A DNA stretch of 64,000 nucleotides from NCBI RefSeq assembly GCF_900067135.1, contig NZ_FJUR01000001.1:933501-997500 (forward strand). Direction: 5' to 3'. How positions within the stretch are numbered: the first letter of the stretch is position 1; each line of letters starts with the position of its first letter. A program made the translations under genes and the position numbers. Under the pieces are notes generated by a model that saw only the letters and a program-made list of their open reading frames with translations, had not been told where the DNA came from and searched no databases. Positions 8,659 through 18,555 of the stretch are shown piece by piece. Source of the stretch: Rhizobium sp. 9140 (GTDB taxonomy: Bacteria > Pseudomonadota > Alphaproteobacteria > Rhizobiales > Rhizobiaceae).

Positions 8659-10791
8659 ATGTTCGATACCCATAGCGTCGAAATCGAATGGGCAGGCCGC
8701 CCGCTGAAGCTGGAAACGGGCAAGATCGCCCGCCAGGCCGACGGCGCCGTTCTCGCCACCTACGGCGAAACCGTCGTTCTCGCCACCGTCGTTTCGGCCA
8801 AGTCGCCCAAGCCCGGCCAGGATTTCTTCCCGCTGACCGTCAACTACCAGGAAAAGACCTATGCCGCCGGCAAGATTCCGGGTGGCTACTTCAAGCGCGA
8901 AGGTCGTCCAAGCGAGAAGGAAACGCTGGTTTCCCGCCTGATCGACCGTCCGATCCGCCCGCTCTTCCCGGAAGGCTACAAGAACGACACCCAGGTCGTC
9001 GTCACCGTCGTCCAGCACGACCTTGAAAACGATCCGGACGTGCTGTCGATGGTTGCAGCCTCGGCTGCGCTGACGCTCTCCGGCATCCCCTTCATGGGTC
9101 CGGTCGGCGGCGCGCGCGTCGGCTACATCAATGGCGAATACGTCCTGAACCCGCATCTCGACGAGATGGACGAATCGGTTCTCGACCTCGTCGTCGCCGG
9201 CACGCAGGACGCCGTCCTGATGGTCGAGTCCGAAGCCAAGGAACTGAACGAAGAGATCATGCTCGGCGCCGTCATGTTCGGCCACAAGGGCTTCCAGCCG
9301 GTCATCGACGCGATCATCAAGCTTGCCGAAGTGGCCGCCAAGGAACCGCGCGATTTCACGCCGGAAGATCATTCCGCCCTCGAAGCCGAAATGCTTCAGC
9401 ATTTCGAAGCCGAGCTGCGCACCGCCTACAAGAACACCCAGAAGGCAGAGCGCTACGCAGCTGTCGATGCCGTCAAGGCCAAGGTGAAGGCACACTTCTT
9501 CCCGGAAGGCGCTGAGCCCAAGTACACGAGCGAAGTCATCGGTGCCGTCTTCAAGCACCTGCAGGCCAAGATCGTTCGCTGGAACATCCTCGACACCAAG
9601 AGCCGTATCGACGGCCGCGATCTCGACACGGTCCGCAAGATCGTCTCGGAAGTCGGCATCCTGCCGCGCACCCACGGCTCGGCGCTCTTCACCCGCGGCG
9701 AAACGCAGGCGATCGTCGTCGCCACGCTCGGCACCGGCGAAGACGAACAGTACGTCGACAGCCTGACGGGCATGTACAAGGAGCGCTTCCTGCTCCATTA
9801 CAACTTCCCGCCCTACTCGGTTGGCGAGACGGGCCGCATGGGCTCCCCGGGCCGTCGCGAAATCGGCCACGGCAAGCTCGCATGGCGCGCCATCCGTCCG
9901 ATGCTCCCGAGCCCGGACCAGTTCCCCTACACGCTGCGCGTCGTCTCCGAGATCACCGAATCGAACGGCTCGTCCTCGATGGCCACCGTTTGCGGCACCT
10001 CGCTGGCACTGATGGATGCGGGCGTTCCGCTGACAAAGCCGGTCGCCGGCATCGCCATGGGCCTGATCCTCGAAGGCGACCGTTTCGCGGTTCTCTCCGA
10101 CATCCTGGGTGACGAAGACCACCTCGGCGACATGGACTTCAAGGTTGCAGGCACGGACGCCGGCATCACCTCGCTGCAGATGGACATCAAGATCGCCGGT
10201 ATCACCGAAGAGATCATGAAGGTCGCGCTCAGCCAGGCACAGGGCGGCCGCAAGCACATCCTCAACGAGATGGCCAACGCCATCACCGAAGGCCGCAGCC
10301 AGCTCGGCGAATTCGCACCGCGCATCGAAGTCATGCAGATCCCGGTCGACAAGATCCGGGAAGTTATCGGCTCCGGCGGCAAGGTCATCCGCGAAATCGT
10401 CGAGAAGACCGGCGCCAAGGTCAACATCGAAGACGACGGCACGATCAAGATCGCATCCTCTTCCGGCAAGGAAATCGAAGCGGCCCGCAAGTGGATCCAC
10501 TCGATCGTCGCAGAACCGGAAGTCGGCCAGATCTACGAAGGCACCGTTGTGAAGACCGCCGACTTCGGCGCCTTCGTCAACTTCTTCGGCCCGCGTGACG
10601 GCCTCGTGCATATCTCGCAGCTCGCCTCCGACCGCGTTGCCAAGACCTCCGACGTCGTCAAGGAAGGCGACAAGGTCTGGGTCAAGCTGATGGGCTTCGA
10701 CGAGCGCGGCAAGGTGCGCCTGTCCATGAAGGTCGTCGATCAGGCGACTGGCAAGGAAGTCAGCGAAAAGGGTGGCGAAGCCGCCGAATAA
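8659..10791 (+). CDS. pnp: Polyribonucleotide nucleotidyltransferase (PNPase)
   Basis: A 710-residue PNPase that degrades RNA 3' to 5' by phosphorolysis and takes part in the degradosome. Domains in order: first RNase PH domain (about 10-145), all-alpha linker, second RNase PH domain (about 310-550, catalytic), KH ([20 protein letters not shown], about 555-610) and S1 ([14 protein letters not shown], about 622-690). The start at 8659 ([15 protein letters not shown]) matches the family; the frame is open upstream to 8566 but without homology. The 5' leader between the rpsO hairpin and the ATG is about 240 nt, long enough for post-transcriptional autocontrol. Confidence 0.98.
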   Translation: MFDTHSVEIEWAGRPLKLETGKIARQADGAVLATYGETVVLATVVSAKSPKPGQDFFPLTVNYQEKTYAAGKIPGGYFKREGRPSEKETLVSRLIDRPIRPLFPEGYKNDTQVVVTVVQHDLENDPDVLSMVAASAALTLSGIPFMGPVGGARVGYINGEYVLNPHLDEMDESVLDLVVAGTQDAVLMVESEAKELNEEIMLGAVMFGHKGFQPVIDAIIKLAEVAAKEPRDFTPEDHSALEAEMLQHFEAELRTAYKNTQKAERYAAVDAVKAKVKAHFFPEGAEPKYTSEVIGAVFKHLQAKIVRWNILDTKSRIDGRDLDTVRKIVSEVGILPRTHGSALFTRGETQAIVVATLGTGEDEQYVDSLTGMYKERFLLHYNFPPYSVGETGRMGSPGRREIGHGKLAWRAIRPMLPSPDQFPYTLRVVSEITESNGSSSMATVCGTSLALMDAGVPLTKPVAGIAMGLILEGDRFAVLSDILGDEDHLGDMDFKVAGTDAGITSLQMDIKIAGITEEIMKVALSQAQGGRKHILNEMANAITEGRSQLGEFAPRIEVMQIPVDKIREVIGSGGKVIREIVEKTGAKVNIEDDGTIKIASSSGKEIEAARKWIHSIVAEPEVGQIYEGTVVKTADFGAFVNFFGPRDGLVHISQLASDRVAKTSDVVKEGDKVWVKLMGFDERGKVRLSMKVVDQATGKEVSEKGGEAAE

Positions 10792-10815
10792 GGCGAACCG
10801 CCGAACTTTGACAGG

Positions 10816-10852
10816 AAGGGCGCGGGGCGTTGATCGCTCCGCGCCCTTCTTG
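10816..10852 (+). terminator. Terminator after pnp
   Basis: A 10-bp perfect stem (10816-10825 with 10839-10848) is followed by a short T-containing tail. It lies 25 bases after the pnp stop. Confidence 0.7.
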
Positions 10853-10962
10853 CATGATCACGAAAGCGGCCCCTTGGCCGCGACAAGAAGAACACCGCTG
10901 GTATCCCGATGAGATCCGGCACGACGGGCAGCCGCAAGAGGCCGCCGAAGAGGCAAGACGCA

Positions 10963-11979
10963 ATGACGAGCGACAAGGTCAAGACCCTGTTTCATCCCTT
11001 CGACAGCGGCGTGCTGTCGCCGCCGGGCGAAGGCGAACGCGTCCTCTTCCTGGCCGCCGAAACCGGCTACCGGCTGCCGGAAGGCTTCGATGCGGACCTC
11101 GTCTGCGTCCAGCCGAACCGCCCCGCCTACCGCGCGCTGGTGTCTGCCGGCGCCACCGTCACCCCCTTCGTCGAGGGCGACGATTATGCTGCAACGCTGA
11201 TCCTCTGCGGCAAGCACCGCGGCGAGAACGAGAACCGTATTGCCGAGGCGCTGAAGCGCACCCGCATCGGCGGCGTCATCGTCGTTGCCGGCACCAAGGA
11301 AGACGGTATCCAGTCGCTGCGCAAGCGCATCGGTGCGCTGGAGTGGGGCGGCGACAGCATGCCGAAATATCACGGCGTCGCCTTCTGGTTCGCGCGTCCC
11401 GAGGACCCGGCAGCCGAAATCGAACGCTTCGCATCCACCTCGGTTCGCGTCGAGGGTCGGTTCGATGCCGCCCCCGGCATGTTCTCGCACGACCGGATCG
11501 ACGGCGCCTCGGAACTGCTGGCCTCGCGCCTGCCGACGGACTTCGCCGGCCACGCCGCCGATTTCGGCGCCGGCTGGGGCTACCTCTCGGTGATGCTCGC
11601 CGAACGCGCGCCCGGCGTCAAAGGCATCGACCTGTTTGAGGCCGACTATCACGCGCTGGAGGCGGCCCGTGGCAATCTGAAGGCCAATGCGCCGAAGGTG
11701 CCCACACGCTTCCACTGGCAGGACCTGACGCAGGAAACACCGCGCGATCATTACGACCTCGTCGTCATGAACCCGCCCTTCCACGAGACCCAGGCCGCCG
11801 ATCCTGCCTTGGGAGCCGCCATGATCGCCATGGCCGCCAAGTCGCTGAAAGCCGGCGGTCGCCTCATGCTCGTCGCCAACCGCGGCCTTCCCTACGAGCC
11901 GACGATGAACGCAGCCTTCAAGGAATGGGGCGAAACCTGCCGGAATGCGCGGTTCAAGGTGCTGTGGGGCCGGAAGTAG
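10963..11979 (+). CDS. RsmC-like 16S rRNA guanine-N2 methyltransferase
   Basis: A 338-residue class I SAM-dependent methyltransferase. The N-terminal half (about 1-165) is a degenerate methyltransferase-like domain, and the C-terminal half has the SAM site DFGAGWGYLSVMLA and the catalytic NPPF motif in VMNPPFHETQ. This two-domain layout matches RsmC/RlmG, which methylate N2 of guanines in rRNA (RsmC: G1207 of 16S). The start at 10963 is preceded by AAGAGGC. The exact target nucleotide is inferred, so no gene symbol is given. A strong hairpin lies behind it. Confidence 0.85.
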   Translation: MTSDKVKTLFHPFDSGVLSPPGEGERVLFLAAETGYRLPEGFDADLVCVQPNRPAYRALVSAGATVTPFVEGDDYAATLILCGKHRGENENRIAEALKRTRIGGVIVVAGTKEDGIQSLRKRIGALEWGGDSMPKYHGVAFWFARPEDPAAEIERFASTSVRVEGRFDAAPGMFSHDRIDGASELLASRLPTDFAGHAADFGAGWGYLSVMLAERAPGVKGIDLFEADYHALEAARGNLKANAPKVPTRFHWQDLTQETPRDHYDLVVMNPPFHETQAADPALGAAMIAMAAKSLKAGGRLMLVANRGLPYEPTMNAAFKEWGETCRNARFKVLWGRK

Positions 11980-12004
11980 GCCTGATTCGGGTCGCATCTA
12001 TCAT

Positions 12005-12041
12005 GCAAAAGGCGCCGCGAGATGATCGCGGCGCCTTTTGC
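12005..12041. terminator. Perfect 16-bp bidirectional terminator hairpin
   Basis: The arms 12005-12020 and 12026-12041 are perfectly complementary around a 5-base loop. The outer stem is A4 on the left and T4 on the right, so each strand ends in a U-run. It sits between two convergent genes, the methyltransferase (+) and the 80-residue protein (-), and probably serves both. Confidence 0.88.
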
Positions 12042-12094
12042 CATTCAATTTCGCAATTGGCTGTCGGCATCGATCACGAGGCCCTGCAAATCTG

Positions 12095-12337
12095 TTACTG
12101 CGGTACGGCGCTTGAGAATGGCGGCAATTGAACATCCATCGACAGGCGCACCTCCTCGATACCCTCCATCTTCCTGATGCGGGAGGCCACAGTCTCTTCC
12201 GCCTCGCCGTAAATCGCGCCGATATCCGGCATGACAGACATGACGATGAATCCCTGGCTGGACATCGTGTCTGCAATCGCTCGGGTGGCATCTATGTGAT
12301 GATCGTCGACCACGACGGCATAGCTAAGCTTGCTCAT
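12095..12337 (-). CDS. Stand-alone subtilase propeptide/inhibitor I9-like protein
   Basis: An 80-residue protein without a signal peptide. It begins SKLSYAVVVDD, then has a helix-forming stretch ATRAIADTMSSQG, then IVMSVMPDIGAIYGEAE, then a second helix and a closing EEVRLSMDVQLPPF strand. This is the beta-alpha-beta-beta-alpha-beta order of subtilisin propeptides and of free I9 inhibitors such as POIA1 (family knowledge; similarity by eye is weak to moderate). It lies 69 bp downstream of a subtilase on the same strand, so they are probably cotranscribed. I infer that it folds, inhibits or guards that protease. No other function suggests itself. Confidence 0.6.
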   Translation of the reverse strand: MSKLSYAVVVDDHHIDATRAIADTMSSQGFIVMSVMPDIGAIYGEAEETVASRIRKMEGIEEVRLSMDVQLPPFSSAVPQ

Positions 12338-12406
12338 AGTCTACCTCTTCTGCATCTGATGTGCATATGTGACACAATAAGTAGGAATATGGGTAGCGAA
12401 ATCAAC

Positions 12407-13651
12407 TCACGGCGCAGGTGGCGCCGCTACGAGCCCCGCTCCTACATCCCTGACATTATACGGCAGCTTTCGTGAATGAGCTTTTAAAGCGTTCCAGAGC
12501 GCTCTTCCGCGCAGGCTTGGATCGCTCTCGGCCCATAATGCTGCCACGCCCGCTGCATGGGGACATGCCATGCTCGTGCCGCTGTTGGTGGTGTAGAGAC
12601 GGGGACGCGGAACGCTCGAAAAGATGTTCACGCCCGGTGCAACGAGATCGAGTTCGCCACCATCCGGATTGATCCCGCCGTTCGAGAAGCTGGCAGGCTT
12701 GTAAAGCGGGTCGACCGCGCCGACCGCAAGAATTGACGGAACATTGGCCGGCCAGCCGACCGGCGCGATGGCATTGAAGGTCCGGTTGCTCTCGTTTCCT
12801 GCCGCAGCCATGATCAGGCAGCTATTGTCGAGCGCTATCTTTGCGAGTCTCTCATGGGCGCGACTGTAGGAGGCGCCAGGTTGAACCGGACTTCCCAAAG
12901 ACATCGAAATGATCTCACACCGCTGTTCGATGGCCCAACGGATGCCCGTAATGATGTCACGCTCCGCACCGAAACCACGATTATTCAGAACCTTCCCGAT
13001 ATAAAGGGAGGCATCCGGCGCCACGCCGTATCGCGGGACGCCCGGGGAGCGGGCTCGTCCGGCTGCCGTCCCGGCACAGTGCGTTCCGTGCCCCTGGGCG
13101 TCCATGATATCTTCGCCGTTTACGAAAGAGCGCGTGACGATCGACCGTCCCTTGAAGTCTGGATGGTCAAGGTCAATCCCGGTGTCCAGAATGGCAATGC
13201 GAATGCCAAGCCCGGTGTAGGGCGACTCCCATGCTTTCGTTGCGCCCACACCCCATGTGTGTTCCGTCGTGTCCCGATACTCTTGCTGGGAGAAGAGAAA
13301 GAATTCCGGACGTGCTTCGAGGACAATATCATCCCTTAGCAGTTCAGCCATGACGCCAGCAGACCGACCAGACCTGGCCGGGGTAAAGAGGGCAACGCCG
13401 ATATCTTCAAAAAGGAGGGTATGTTCACCTTTGATCGAGCGGGAACCTTCGAAAGACGGGATAATATGAACCTGAGATTGTGTACGCGCTGTCAGGAGAT
13501 CGACGCTTTCTCCGACAGAGGCCCCGTCATCAAGGGTGACGAGAATCGACCCCGTCAGGCGAGGCAGCAGGCTGTCCAGCAGAGGCCCGCTGTCTGCCAG
13601 GACACCGTCTTCTGACCCGACCTTACCGCTATGTCCGTTTCCGATAACCAT
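12407..13651 (-). CDS. S8 family serine peptidase (subtilase), apparently cytoplasmic
   Basis: A 414-residue subtilase with all catalytic residues: D156 in ILDTGIDLDHPD, H188 in GHGTHCAGTAAG, oxyanion N286 in AAAGNESN, and nucleophile S360 in SGTSMACPHAAG. The first 120 residues are a prodomain-like region unlike the catalytic fold, with strands around SILVTLDDG and ALFTPARSG. No signal peptide is visible, so an intracellular role is likely. The ATG at 13651 is preceded by GGGGAAT. Its partner is the propeptide-like gene immediately downstream. It lies behind fabI, with a 109-bp gap for its own promoter. Confidence 0.9.
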   Translation of the reverse strand: MVIGNGHSGKVGSEDGVLADSGPLLDSLLPRLTGSILVTLDDGASVGESVDLLTARTQSQVHIIPSFEGSRSIKGEHTLLFEDIGVALFTPARSGRSAGVMAELLRDDIVLEARPEFFLFSQQEYRDTTEHTWGVGATKAWESPYTGLGIRIAILDTGIDLDHPDFKGRSIVTRSFVNGEDIMDAQGHGTHCAGTAAGRARSPGVPRYGVAPDASLYIGKVLNNRGFGAERDIITGIRWAIEQRCEIISMSLGSPVQPGASYSRAHERLAKIALDNSCLIMAAAGNESNRTFNAIAPVGWPANVPSILAVGAVDPLYKPASFSNGGINPDGGELDLVAPGVNIFSSVPRPRLYTTNSGTSMACPHAAGVAALWAESDPSLRGRALWNALKAHSRKLPYNVRDVGAGLVAAPPAP

Positions 13652-13760
13652 GAATTCCCCCTGCGCTGAACCAGCGTGAGAGACTACAAGTTAAATTTCA
13701 GGTTGCAATAAACCGCTCCTGCCGAAACGGCTACCTGGAACTGCAGCGGGTTGTATCGGG

Positions 13761-14567
13761 TCACTCCCCGTCAGCGTTCCGCAACGTTTCCAGCACCGGC
13801 ATCGACGTGATGTTGTAGCCGGAATCCACATAGTGGATCTCTCCCGTCACGCCGGAGGCGAGGTCGGAGAGGAGGTAGAGAGCGGAATTGCCGACGTCGT
13901 CGATGGTGACGGTGCGGCGCAGCGGCGCGTTCTTCTGGTTCCAGGAGAGCATGGCGCGCGCGTCGGAGATGCCGGCGCCGGCCAGGGTGCGGATGGGGCC
14001 GGCGGAGATTGCGTTGACGCGGATGCCACGGGGGCCGTAATCGGCGGCAAGATAGCGCACGGAGGCTTCAAGAGCGGCCTTGGCAACACCCATCACGTTG
14101 TAGTTCGGCATCACGCGAACCGAGCCGCCATAGGTCAGGGTCAGCATGGAGCCGCCCTCCGTCATCATCTCGGCCGCGCGGCGCGCGATCTCGGTGAAGG
14201 AGAAGCAGGAGATGACCATGGTCCGGCTGAAATTGTCGCGGCTCGTATCGGCGTAGAGGCCCTTCAACTCGTTCTTGTCGGAAAAGCCGATGGCGTGGAC
14301 GATGAAATCCAGGCTGCCCCAGCGCTCTTTCAGTGTCTCGATGACGGTGTCGACGGAGGCGAGGTCCTCGACGTCGCAGGGCAGCAGCAGGTCGGAGTCC
14401 AGCTGTGCCGCCAGAGGCTTCACGCGCTTGCCGAGCGCCTCGCCCTGATAGGTGAAGGCAAGCTCCGCACCTTCGCGCGAAAGCGCCTGGGAGATGCCCC
14501 AGGCGATAGAATGGCTGTTGGCAACGCCCATGATGAGCCCGCGCTTGCTCGACATCAGACCGGTCAT
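13761..14567 (-). CDS. fabI: Enoyl-[acyl-carrier-protein] reductase (NADH)
   Basis: A 268-residue short-chain dehydrogenase-type enoyl-ACP reductase, which catalyses the last reduction of each fatty-acid elongation cycle. The nucleotide-binding start is GLIMGVANSHSIAWG and the catalytic pair is Y156 and K163 in the Y-x6-K motif YNVMGVAK. The C-terminal GEIHYVDSGYNI is typical. It begins 6 bp behind fabB and is the last gene of fabA-fabB-fabI. A second in-frame ATG (residue 5) is a possible start. Rhizobia often carry two FabI paralogues; which one this is cannot be told here. Confidence 0.95.
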   Translation of the reverse strand: MTGLMSSKRGLIMGVANSHSIAWGISQALSREGAELAFTYQGEALGKRVKPLAAQLDSDLLLPCDVEDLASVDTVIETLKERWGSLDFIVHAIGFSDKNELKGLYADTSRDNFSRTMVISCFSFTEIARRAAEMMTEGGSMLTLTYGGSVRVMPNYNVMGVAKAALEASVRYLAADYGPRGIRVNAISAGPIRTLAGAGISDARAMLSWNQKNAPLRRTVTIDDVGNSALYLLSDLASGVTGEIHYVDSGYNITSMPVLETLRNADGE

Positions 14568-14573
14568 GGCGAC

Positions 14574-15797
14574 TTACCCGTTATAACGCTGGAAAACGAG
14601 CGTGGCATTGGTGCCGCCGAAGCCGAAGGAGTTCGAGAGCACGGTGTCGATCTTCGCATCGTCGATGCGCTTGCGAACGATCGGGACGCCGTCGAATTCC
14701 GGATCGATTTCGGTGATATGCGCGCTCTCGCCGATGAAGCGTTCCTGCATCATGAGCAGCGCATAGATCGATTCCTGAACGCCGGCAGCACCCAGCGAGT
14801 GGCCCGTCAGCGACTTGGTCGACTGGACCGGCGGGATCTTCGCCCCGAAGACCTCGCGGATGGCGCCGATTTCCTTGCTGTCGCCGACCGGCGTCGAGGT
14901 GCCGTGCGTATTGATGTAGTCGATTTCCGTCTTCACGGTGGCCATCGCCTGCCGCATGCAGCGGATGGCGCCTTCGCCCGAGGGAGCAACCATGTCGTAG
15001 CCGTCGGAGGTGGCGCCGTAGCCGGTCAGCTCGGCATAGATCTTCGCGCCACGGGCCTTGGCGTGTTCCAGCTCTTCGAGCACCAGCACGCCGGCGCCGC
15101 CGGCGATGACGAAGCCGTCGCGGGAAACGTCATAGGCGCGCGAGGCGGTCGCGGGCGTGTCGTTGAACTTCGAGGACATGGCGCCCATTGCGTCGAACAG
15201 GTTCGACATGGTCCAGTCGAGATCCTCGTGGCCGCCGGCGAACATGATGTCCTGCTTGCCCCACTGGATCATTTCCGCGGCATTGCCGATGCAATGCGCC
15301 GAAGTCGAACAGGCCGACGAGATCGAGTAATTGACGCCGTGGATCTTGAACCAGGTGGCCAGCGTCGCCGACGCGGTCGAGGACATGGCCTTGGGCACCG
15401 CGAACGGGCCGATGCGCTTCGGGCTGTTGTTCTTGCGGGTGATGTCGGCGGCTTCGATCAGCGTCCGGGTGGACGGTCCGCCCGAGCCCATGATGATGCC
15501 GGTCCGCTCGTTGCCGGAGATGTCGCTGTCCTCGAGGCCGGAATCGGCGATCGCCTGCTTCATCGCCACATGGTTCCAGGCCCCGCCCTGCGACAGGAAA
15601 CGCGCCGCGCGCCGATCGACCAGATCCGTCGTGTCGAGGTCGGGAGAGCCCCAGACCTGGCAACGGAACCCGTGCTCGGCAAAATCGCTGGAAAAGCTGA
15701 TACCGGAGCGCGCATCGCGCAGCGAAGCCGTAACTGCTTCGGCGTCGTTCCCGATGGAGGAAACGATACCAAGACCCGTGACAACAACCCGTCTCAT
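14574..15797 (-). CDS. fabB: 3-oxoacyl-ACP synthase I (beta-ketoacyl-ACP synthase I)
   Basis: A 407-residue KAS I condensing enzyme. The active-site triad is complete: C163 in [11 protein letters not shown]298 in NTHGTSTP and H333 in TGHSLGAAG, with K328 in STKSL. With FabA it elongates the cis-3-decenoyl intermediate and so commits carbon to unsaturated fatty acids. AAAGG precedes the ATG. It starts 55 bp behind fabA. Confidence 0.96.
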   Translation of the reverse strand: MRRVVVTGLGIVSSIGNDAEAVTASLRDARSGISFSSDFAEHGFRCQVWGSPDLDTTDLVDRRAARFLSQGGAWNHVAMKQAIADSGLEDSDISGNERTGIIMGSGGPSTRTLIEAADITRKNNSPKRIGPFAVPKAMSSTASATLATWFKIHGVNYSISSACSTSAHCIGNAAEMIQWGKQDIMFAGGHEDLDWTMSNLFDAMGAMSSKFNDTPATASRAYDVSRDGFVIAGGAGVLVLEELEHAKARGAKIYAELTGYGATSDGYDMVAPSGEGAIRCMRQAMATVKTEIDYINTHGTSTPVGDSKEIGAIREVFGAKIPPVQSTKSLTGHSLGAAGVQESIYALLMMQERFIGESAHITEIDPEFDGVPIVRKRIDDAKIDTVLSNSFGFGGTNATLVFQRYNG

Positions 15798-15852
15798 CTC
15801 GATGACCTTTTCTTGAAGTGAACTGGAAAAAGCGCCTGCGATCCGTCAAGGA

Positions 15853-16368
15853 TCAGGCGGCCTTCTCCTTCGACAGGCCGACGCGAAGATCCGTTGCCTG
15901 GTAGATGGTTTCGCCGTCGGCCTTCAGCCAGCCGTCCGCGATGCCGAGCACCAGCCGGCCGCGCATCACGCGCTTGAAGTCGATGCCATATTCTAGCAGC
16001 TTGGTATCGGGAAGAACCATGCCCTTGAACTTGACCTCGCCGGTGGACAGAGCCATGCCGCGGCCCGGCTCGCCGAGCCAGCCGAGGAAGAAGCCCGTCA
16101 GCTGCCACATGCCGTCAAGGCCAAGGCAGCCGGGCATGATGGGATTGCCGGGGAAGTGGCAGGGGAAATACCAGTCGTCCGGCTTTACGTCATACGCGGC
16201 GCGGATATAGCCCTTGTCGAAGGTGCCACCCGTTTCGGAAATGTCCGTGATGCGATGGACCATCAGCATCGGCGGAAGCGGCAACTGCGCATTGCCGGGG
16301 CCGAACAGTTCGCCCCGCGCGCAACGCAGGATGTCGTCGTAGCCGTAGCTGGATTGTCTGGTCGTCAT
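15853..16368 (-). CDS. fabA: 3-hydroxydecanoyl-ACP dehydratase/isomerase
   Basis: A 171-residue hot-dog-fold enzyme that dehydrates 3-hydroxydecanoyl-ACP and isomerises trans-2- to cis-3-decenoyl-ACP, the entry point to unsaturated fatty acids. The catalytic histidine is H71 in [12 protein letters not shown] and the catalytic aspartate D85 in CLGLDGMW, equivalent to H70/D84 of the E. coli enzyme. It is first in fabA-fabB-fabI, with AGAGG before the ATG, and is divergent from irr. Confidence 0.96.
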   Translation of the reverse strand: MTTRQSSYGYDDILRCARGELFGPGNAQLPLPPMLMVHRITDISETGGTFDKGYIRAAYDVKPDDWYFPCHFPGNPIMPGCLGLDGMWQLTGFFLGWLGEPGRGMALSTGEVKFKGMVLPDTKLLEYGIDFKRVMRGRLVLGIADGWLKADGETIYQATDLRVGLSKEKAA

Positions 16369-16673
16369 GAACCTCTGGTGTCTCCGCCAAGATGTCTTTG
16401 GTTAGCCCGGTTGCGAACCAGGTCTTGCTTTTGCCGAGCCGCTCGACCCGTCGTTCTCTCGCCGTCCGGGACATGCCGGCTTTGGCCTATATCCGCAGTC
16501 GCATAGCGCATGATACCGAAAACAACCAGTAGCAATTGCCATATCGTCATTTTTTCGCGGCCTTTTATCCTCCGGGGCGGGTCAGGCACCTTTATGTGTA
16601 TTGAAAGGCCGGCCGACCAAAGTTATATCGACACGATGACTCCACTTAACAAGAGCCGCCCGGACAAGTCTGC
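16369..16673. other. Divergent control region fabA/irr
   Basis: A 305-bp segment between the two divergent starts. It holds the irr promoter described separately. No Irr-type ICE palindrome or tRNA/riboswitch structure was recognised. Short open frames across it have no support. Confidence 0.5.
16601..16629 (+). promoter_or_regulatory. Sigma-70-type promoter of irr
   Basis: TTGAAA at 16601-16606 and TATATC at 16624-16629 are separated by exactly 17 bp. They sit about 45 bp upstream of the irr start, giving a leader of about 38 nt. Confidence 0.7.
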
Positions 16674-17093
16674 ATGACGATGGAAACAGAGATGAGGCCT
16701 GACGACCGTTTGCGCCGCTTCGGCCTCAGGCCGACGCGTCAGCGCATGGCGCTGGCCGATCTCCTGTTCGCCAAGGGCGACCGTCACCTGACGGTCGAGG
16801 AGTTGCACGAGGAGGCTGTGACTGTCGGCGTGCCCGTGTCGCTGGCCACCGTCTACAATACGCTGCACCAGTTTACCGAGGCAGGCATGATCCGCGTTCT
16901 CTCGGTCGAGGGTGCAAGGACCTATTTCGACACCAATGTTTCCGATCACCACCACTTCTTCGTGGAGGGTGCGAACGAGGTGCTCGATATCCCTGTTAAC
17001 AACATCACCATCGGCAATCTCCCCGAGCCGCCCGAAGGCATGGAGATCTCCCATGTCGACGTGGTCATCCGGCTGAAGCCGAAGCAGCGCTGA
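16674..17093 (+). CDS. irr: Iron response regulator Irr (Fur family)
   Basis: A 139-residue Fur-superfamily repressor/activator. The winged helix spans about residues 10-85 (LRPTRQRMALADLLF, then VSLATVYNTLHQF). The HHH motif in SDHHHFFVEG (about residues 90-95) is the heme/metal-sensing site of Irr. The N-terminal Cys-Pro heme motif of Bradyrhizobium Irr is absent, as in other Rhizobiaceae proteins. Irr responds to heme status and controls iron uptake and heme genes. Position next to fabA is typical of rhizobia. ATGs at 16680 and 16692 are alternative starts. Confidence 0.93.
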   Translation: MTMETEMRPDDRLRRFGLRPTRQRMALADLLFAKGDRHLTVEELHEEAVTVGVPVSLATVYNTLHQFTEAGMIRVLSVEGARTYFDTNVSDHHHFFVEGANEVLDIPVNNITIGNLPEPPEGMEISHVDVVIRLKPKQR

Positions 17094-17122
17094 CACGTCG
17101 TTTCCCCGTCAGGTTTCCCCTC

Positions 17123-17758
17123 TCAGAGCACATCGTCAGGGTCTCGGCCCGGGCCGGCCTTGCCTGTCGGTAGCGTCCAGCCGAATTTCAGCGCCCCGCC
17201 CCGCACGATGAAGGCAGAGACGATGCCGAGCGCGGATGCGGCGATCAGCGGCAGGCCGGCAAGCGTTGCGAGCGTGAACACGGCAGAGCCCGTCAATGCC
17301 GCCGTCACATAGATTTCCGGACGCAGAAGCACAGAGGGTTCGCCCGCGAGAAGATCGCGCAGGATGCCGCCGAAGGTCGCCGTCAGCATGCCCGTGACCA
17401 GAGCGACGACGGGTGAACCCGTGGCCGACAGCCCTTTGGCGGCACCCATGACGCAATAGGCTGACAGCCCGATGGCATCAAGCCAGACGAGCGCGCGATA
17501 GCGCGAATCAAGCCGGTGTGAGGACAGGAACAGGATGACGCCAACGCTGGCGCAGATGACGATATAGAGCGGGTTCTTCACCCAGAAGACGGGCGTCGCC
17601 CCCAGAACAACGTCCCGCAACGTACCTCCACCGATGCCGGTGATGGAGGCGAGGAAGATGTAGCCGATGATATCGAGCTGCTTGCGCGAGGCGGACAGCG
17701 CGCCGGTGGCGGCGAAGACGGCAACGCCGGCATAATCGAGAAGATCGAGAACGCTCAT
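17123..17758 (-). CDS. TRIC-type (UPF0126) trimeric cation channel protein
   Basis: A 211-residue membrane protein with about seven TM helices in two repeats. Each repeat carries a glycine-rich turn, GIGGGTLRDVVLG near residue 42 and FGGILRDLLAGE near residue 128. This is the prokaryotic TRIC family (older name UPF0126/YadS-YicG), which forms trimeric, cation-permeable pores in the inner membrane. Its start overlaps the stop of the YdcF-like gene by 4 bp (ATGA), so the two are translationally coupled. The frame is open further upstream, but this ATG begins the homologous region. Confidence 0.88.
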   Translation of the reverse strand: MSVLDLLDYAGVAVFAATGALSASRKQLDIIGYIFLASITGIGGGTLRDVVLGATPVFWVKNPLYIVICASVGVILFLSSHRLDSRYRALVWLDAIGLSAYCVMGAAKGLSATGSPVVALVTGMLTATFGGILRDLLAGEPSVLLRPEIYVTAALTGSAVFTLATLAGLPLIAASALGIVSAFIVRGGALKFGWTLPTGKAGPGRDPDDVL

Positions 17759-18555
17759 GGGCTTTCCACCGAGGGGAAGAGCGCAGAAGTGCGGCCTGTG
17801 AAGGAATAGGCGGCAAGGCCGATCCACTCGCGCACGGCCGTTGTCGTCAGCTGCGCATTGAGCGCCGGCTGGCTGAAGTCGAAGCCGGGGCGCGCCTTGC
17901 CCGTCGTCCGGTAATCCGTCGGCCATGGCGTGACGGGTATGCCGAGTTTGCGGAAGAGCCCGATGGCACGAGGCATGTGGAAGGCCGACGTGATCAGCAG
18001 GCAGTTCGACAGTCCGTTTTGCGACAGTAGCGCCTGCGTGTTCGCCGCGTTTTCGAATGTCGTGCGCGATGCGTCCTCGCGGATCAGGCGCTCGACGGGC
18101 ACGCCGAAGAGCGGAAAGAACCGTTCGGCCGCCTCTGCATCGCCATCATAGGTGCCGCTGAGCGAGCCGTCGCCGCCCGAAATGAGAATGCGCGCTGTGG
18201 GCACGAGGCGGGCGATGCGCAATGCCTCGACGAAGCGGTCGGCCGCCTGGTTGAACTCGATCCCGCCGCGCGTCGACATCACTTCGTTTTCGAAAGCGCC
18301 GCCGAGGACGATCATGCAGGAGAGATCGGCGGGGAGGGCAGGCGGGCGCGGAAACCGGTCTTCCAGCCGCTGCAAGAGCACGCTGCCCGTCGTCGTGAAC
18401 AGAGCCACGAAGAGGAGAAGCGCCGCAAGGCCCGAGAACAGAAATCCGAGCCGCTGATAGCCGGTGACGACGGCGACGAACCCGGAGAGCACGAGCGCAA
18501 AGGCGAGCGACAGGGGCTGGGCGAGCAGCCAGAAGATCTTGGAGACGAGAAACAT
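17755..18555 (-). CDS. YdcF/ElyC/SanA family (DUF218) envelope protein
   Basis: A 266-residue protein with two N-terminal TM helices (about 8-32 and 38-58) and a DUF218 domain behind them. Domain signposts are MIVLGGAFENEV, ARILISGGDGS, DASRTTFENAANT and LLITSAFHMPRA. ElyC is needed for normal undecaprenyl-phosphate and peptidoglycan metabolism in E. coli; other members are uncharacterised. The start at 18555 places the first TM at the N-terminus. First gene of a two-gene unit with the TRIC channel. Confidence 0.86.
   Translation of the reverse strand: MFLVSKIFWLLAQPLSLAFALVLSGFVAVVTGYQRLGFLFSGLAALLLFVALFTTTGSVLLQRLEDRFPRPPALPADLSCMIVLGGAFENEVMSTRGGIEFNQAADRFVEALRIARLVPTARILISGGDGSLSGTYDGDAEAAERFFPLFGVPVERLIREDASRTTFENAANTQALLSQNGLSNCLLITSAFHMPRAIGLFRKLGIPVTPWPTDYRTTGKARPGFDFSQPALNAQLTTTAVREWIGLAAYSFTGRTSALFPSVESP

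Noticed and set aside
8647..10611. A 654-codon frame antisense to pnp
   Set aside because: Shadow of a highly conserved core gene with strong codon bias.
13833..15821. A 662-codon frame antisense to fabI and fabB
   Set aside because: Both condensing enzyme and reductase are certain from active-site motifs; this is the shadow frame.
16365..16589. A 74-codon minus-strand frame in the fabA/irr gap
   Set aside because: Overlaps the fabA start and control region; a short hydrophobic stretch alone is not enough.
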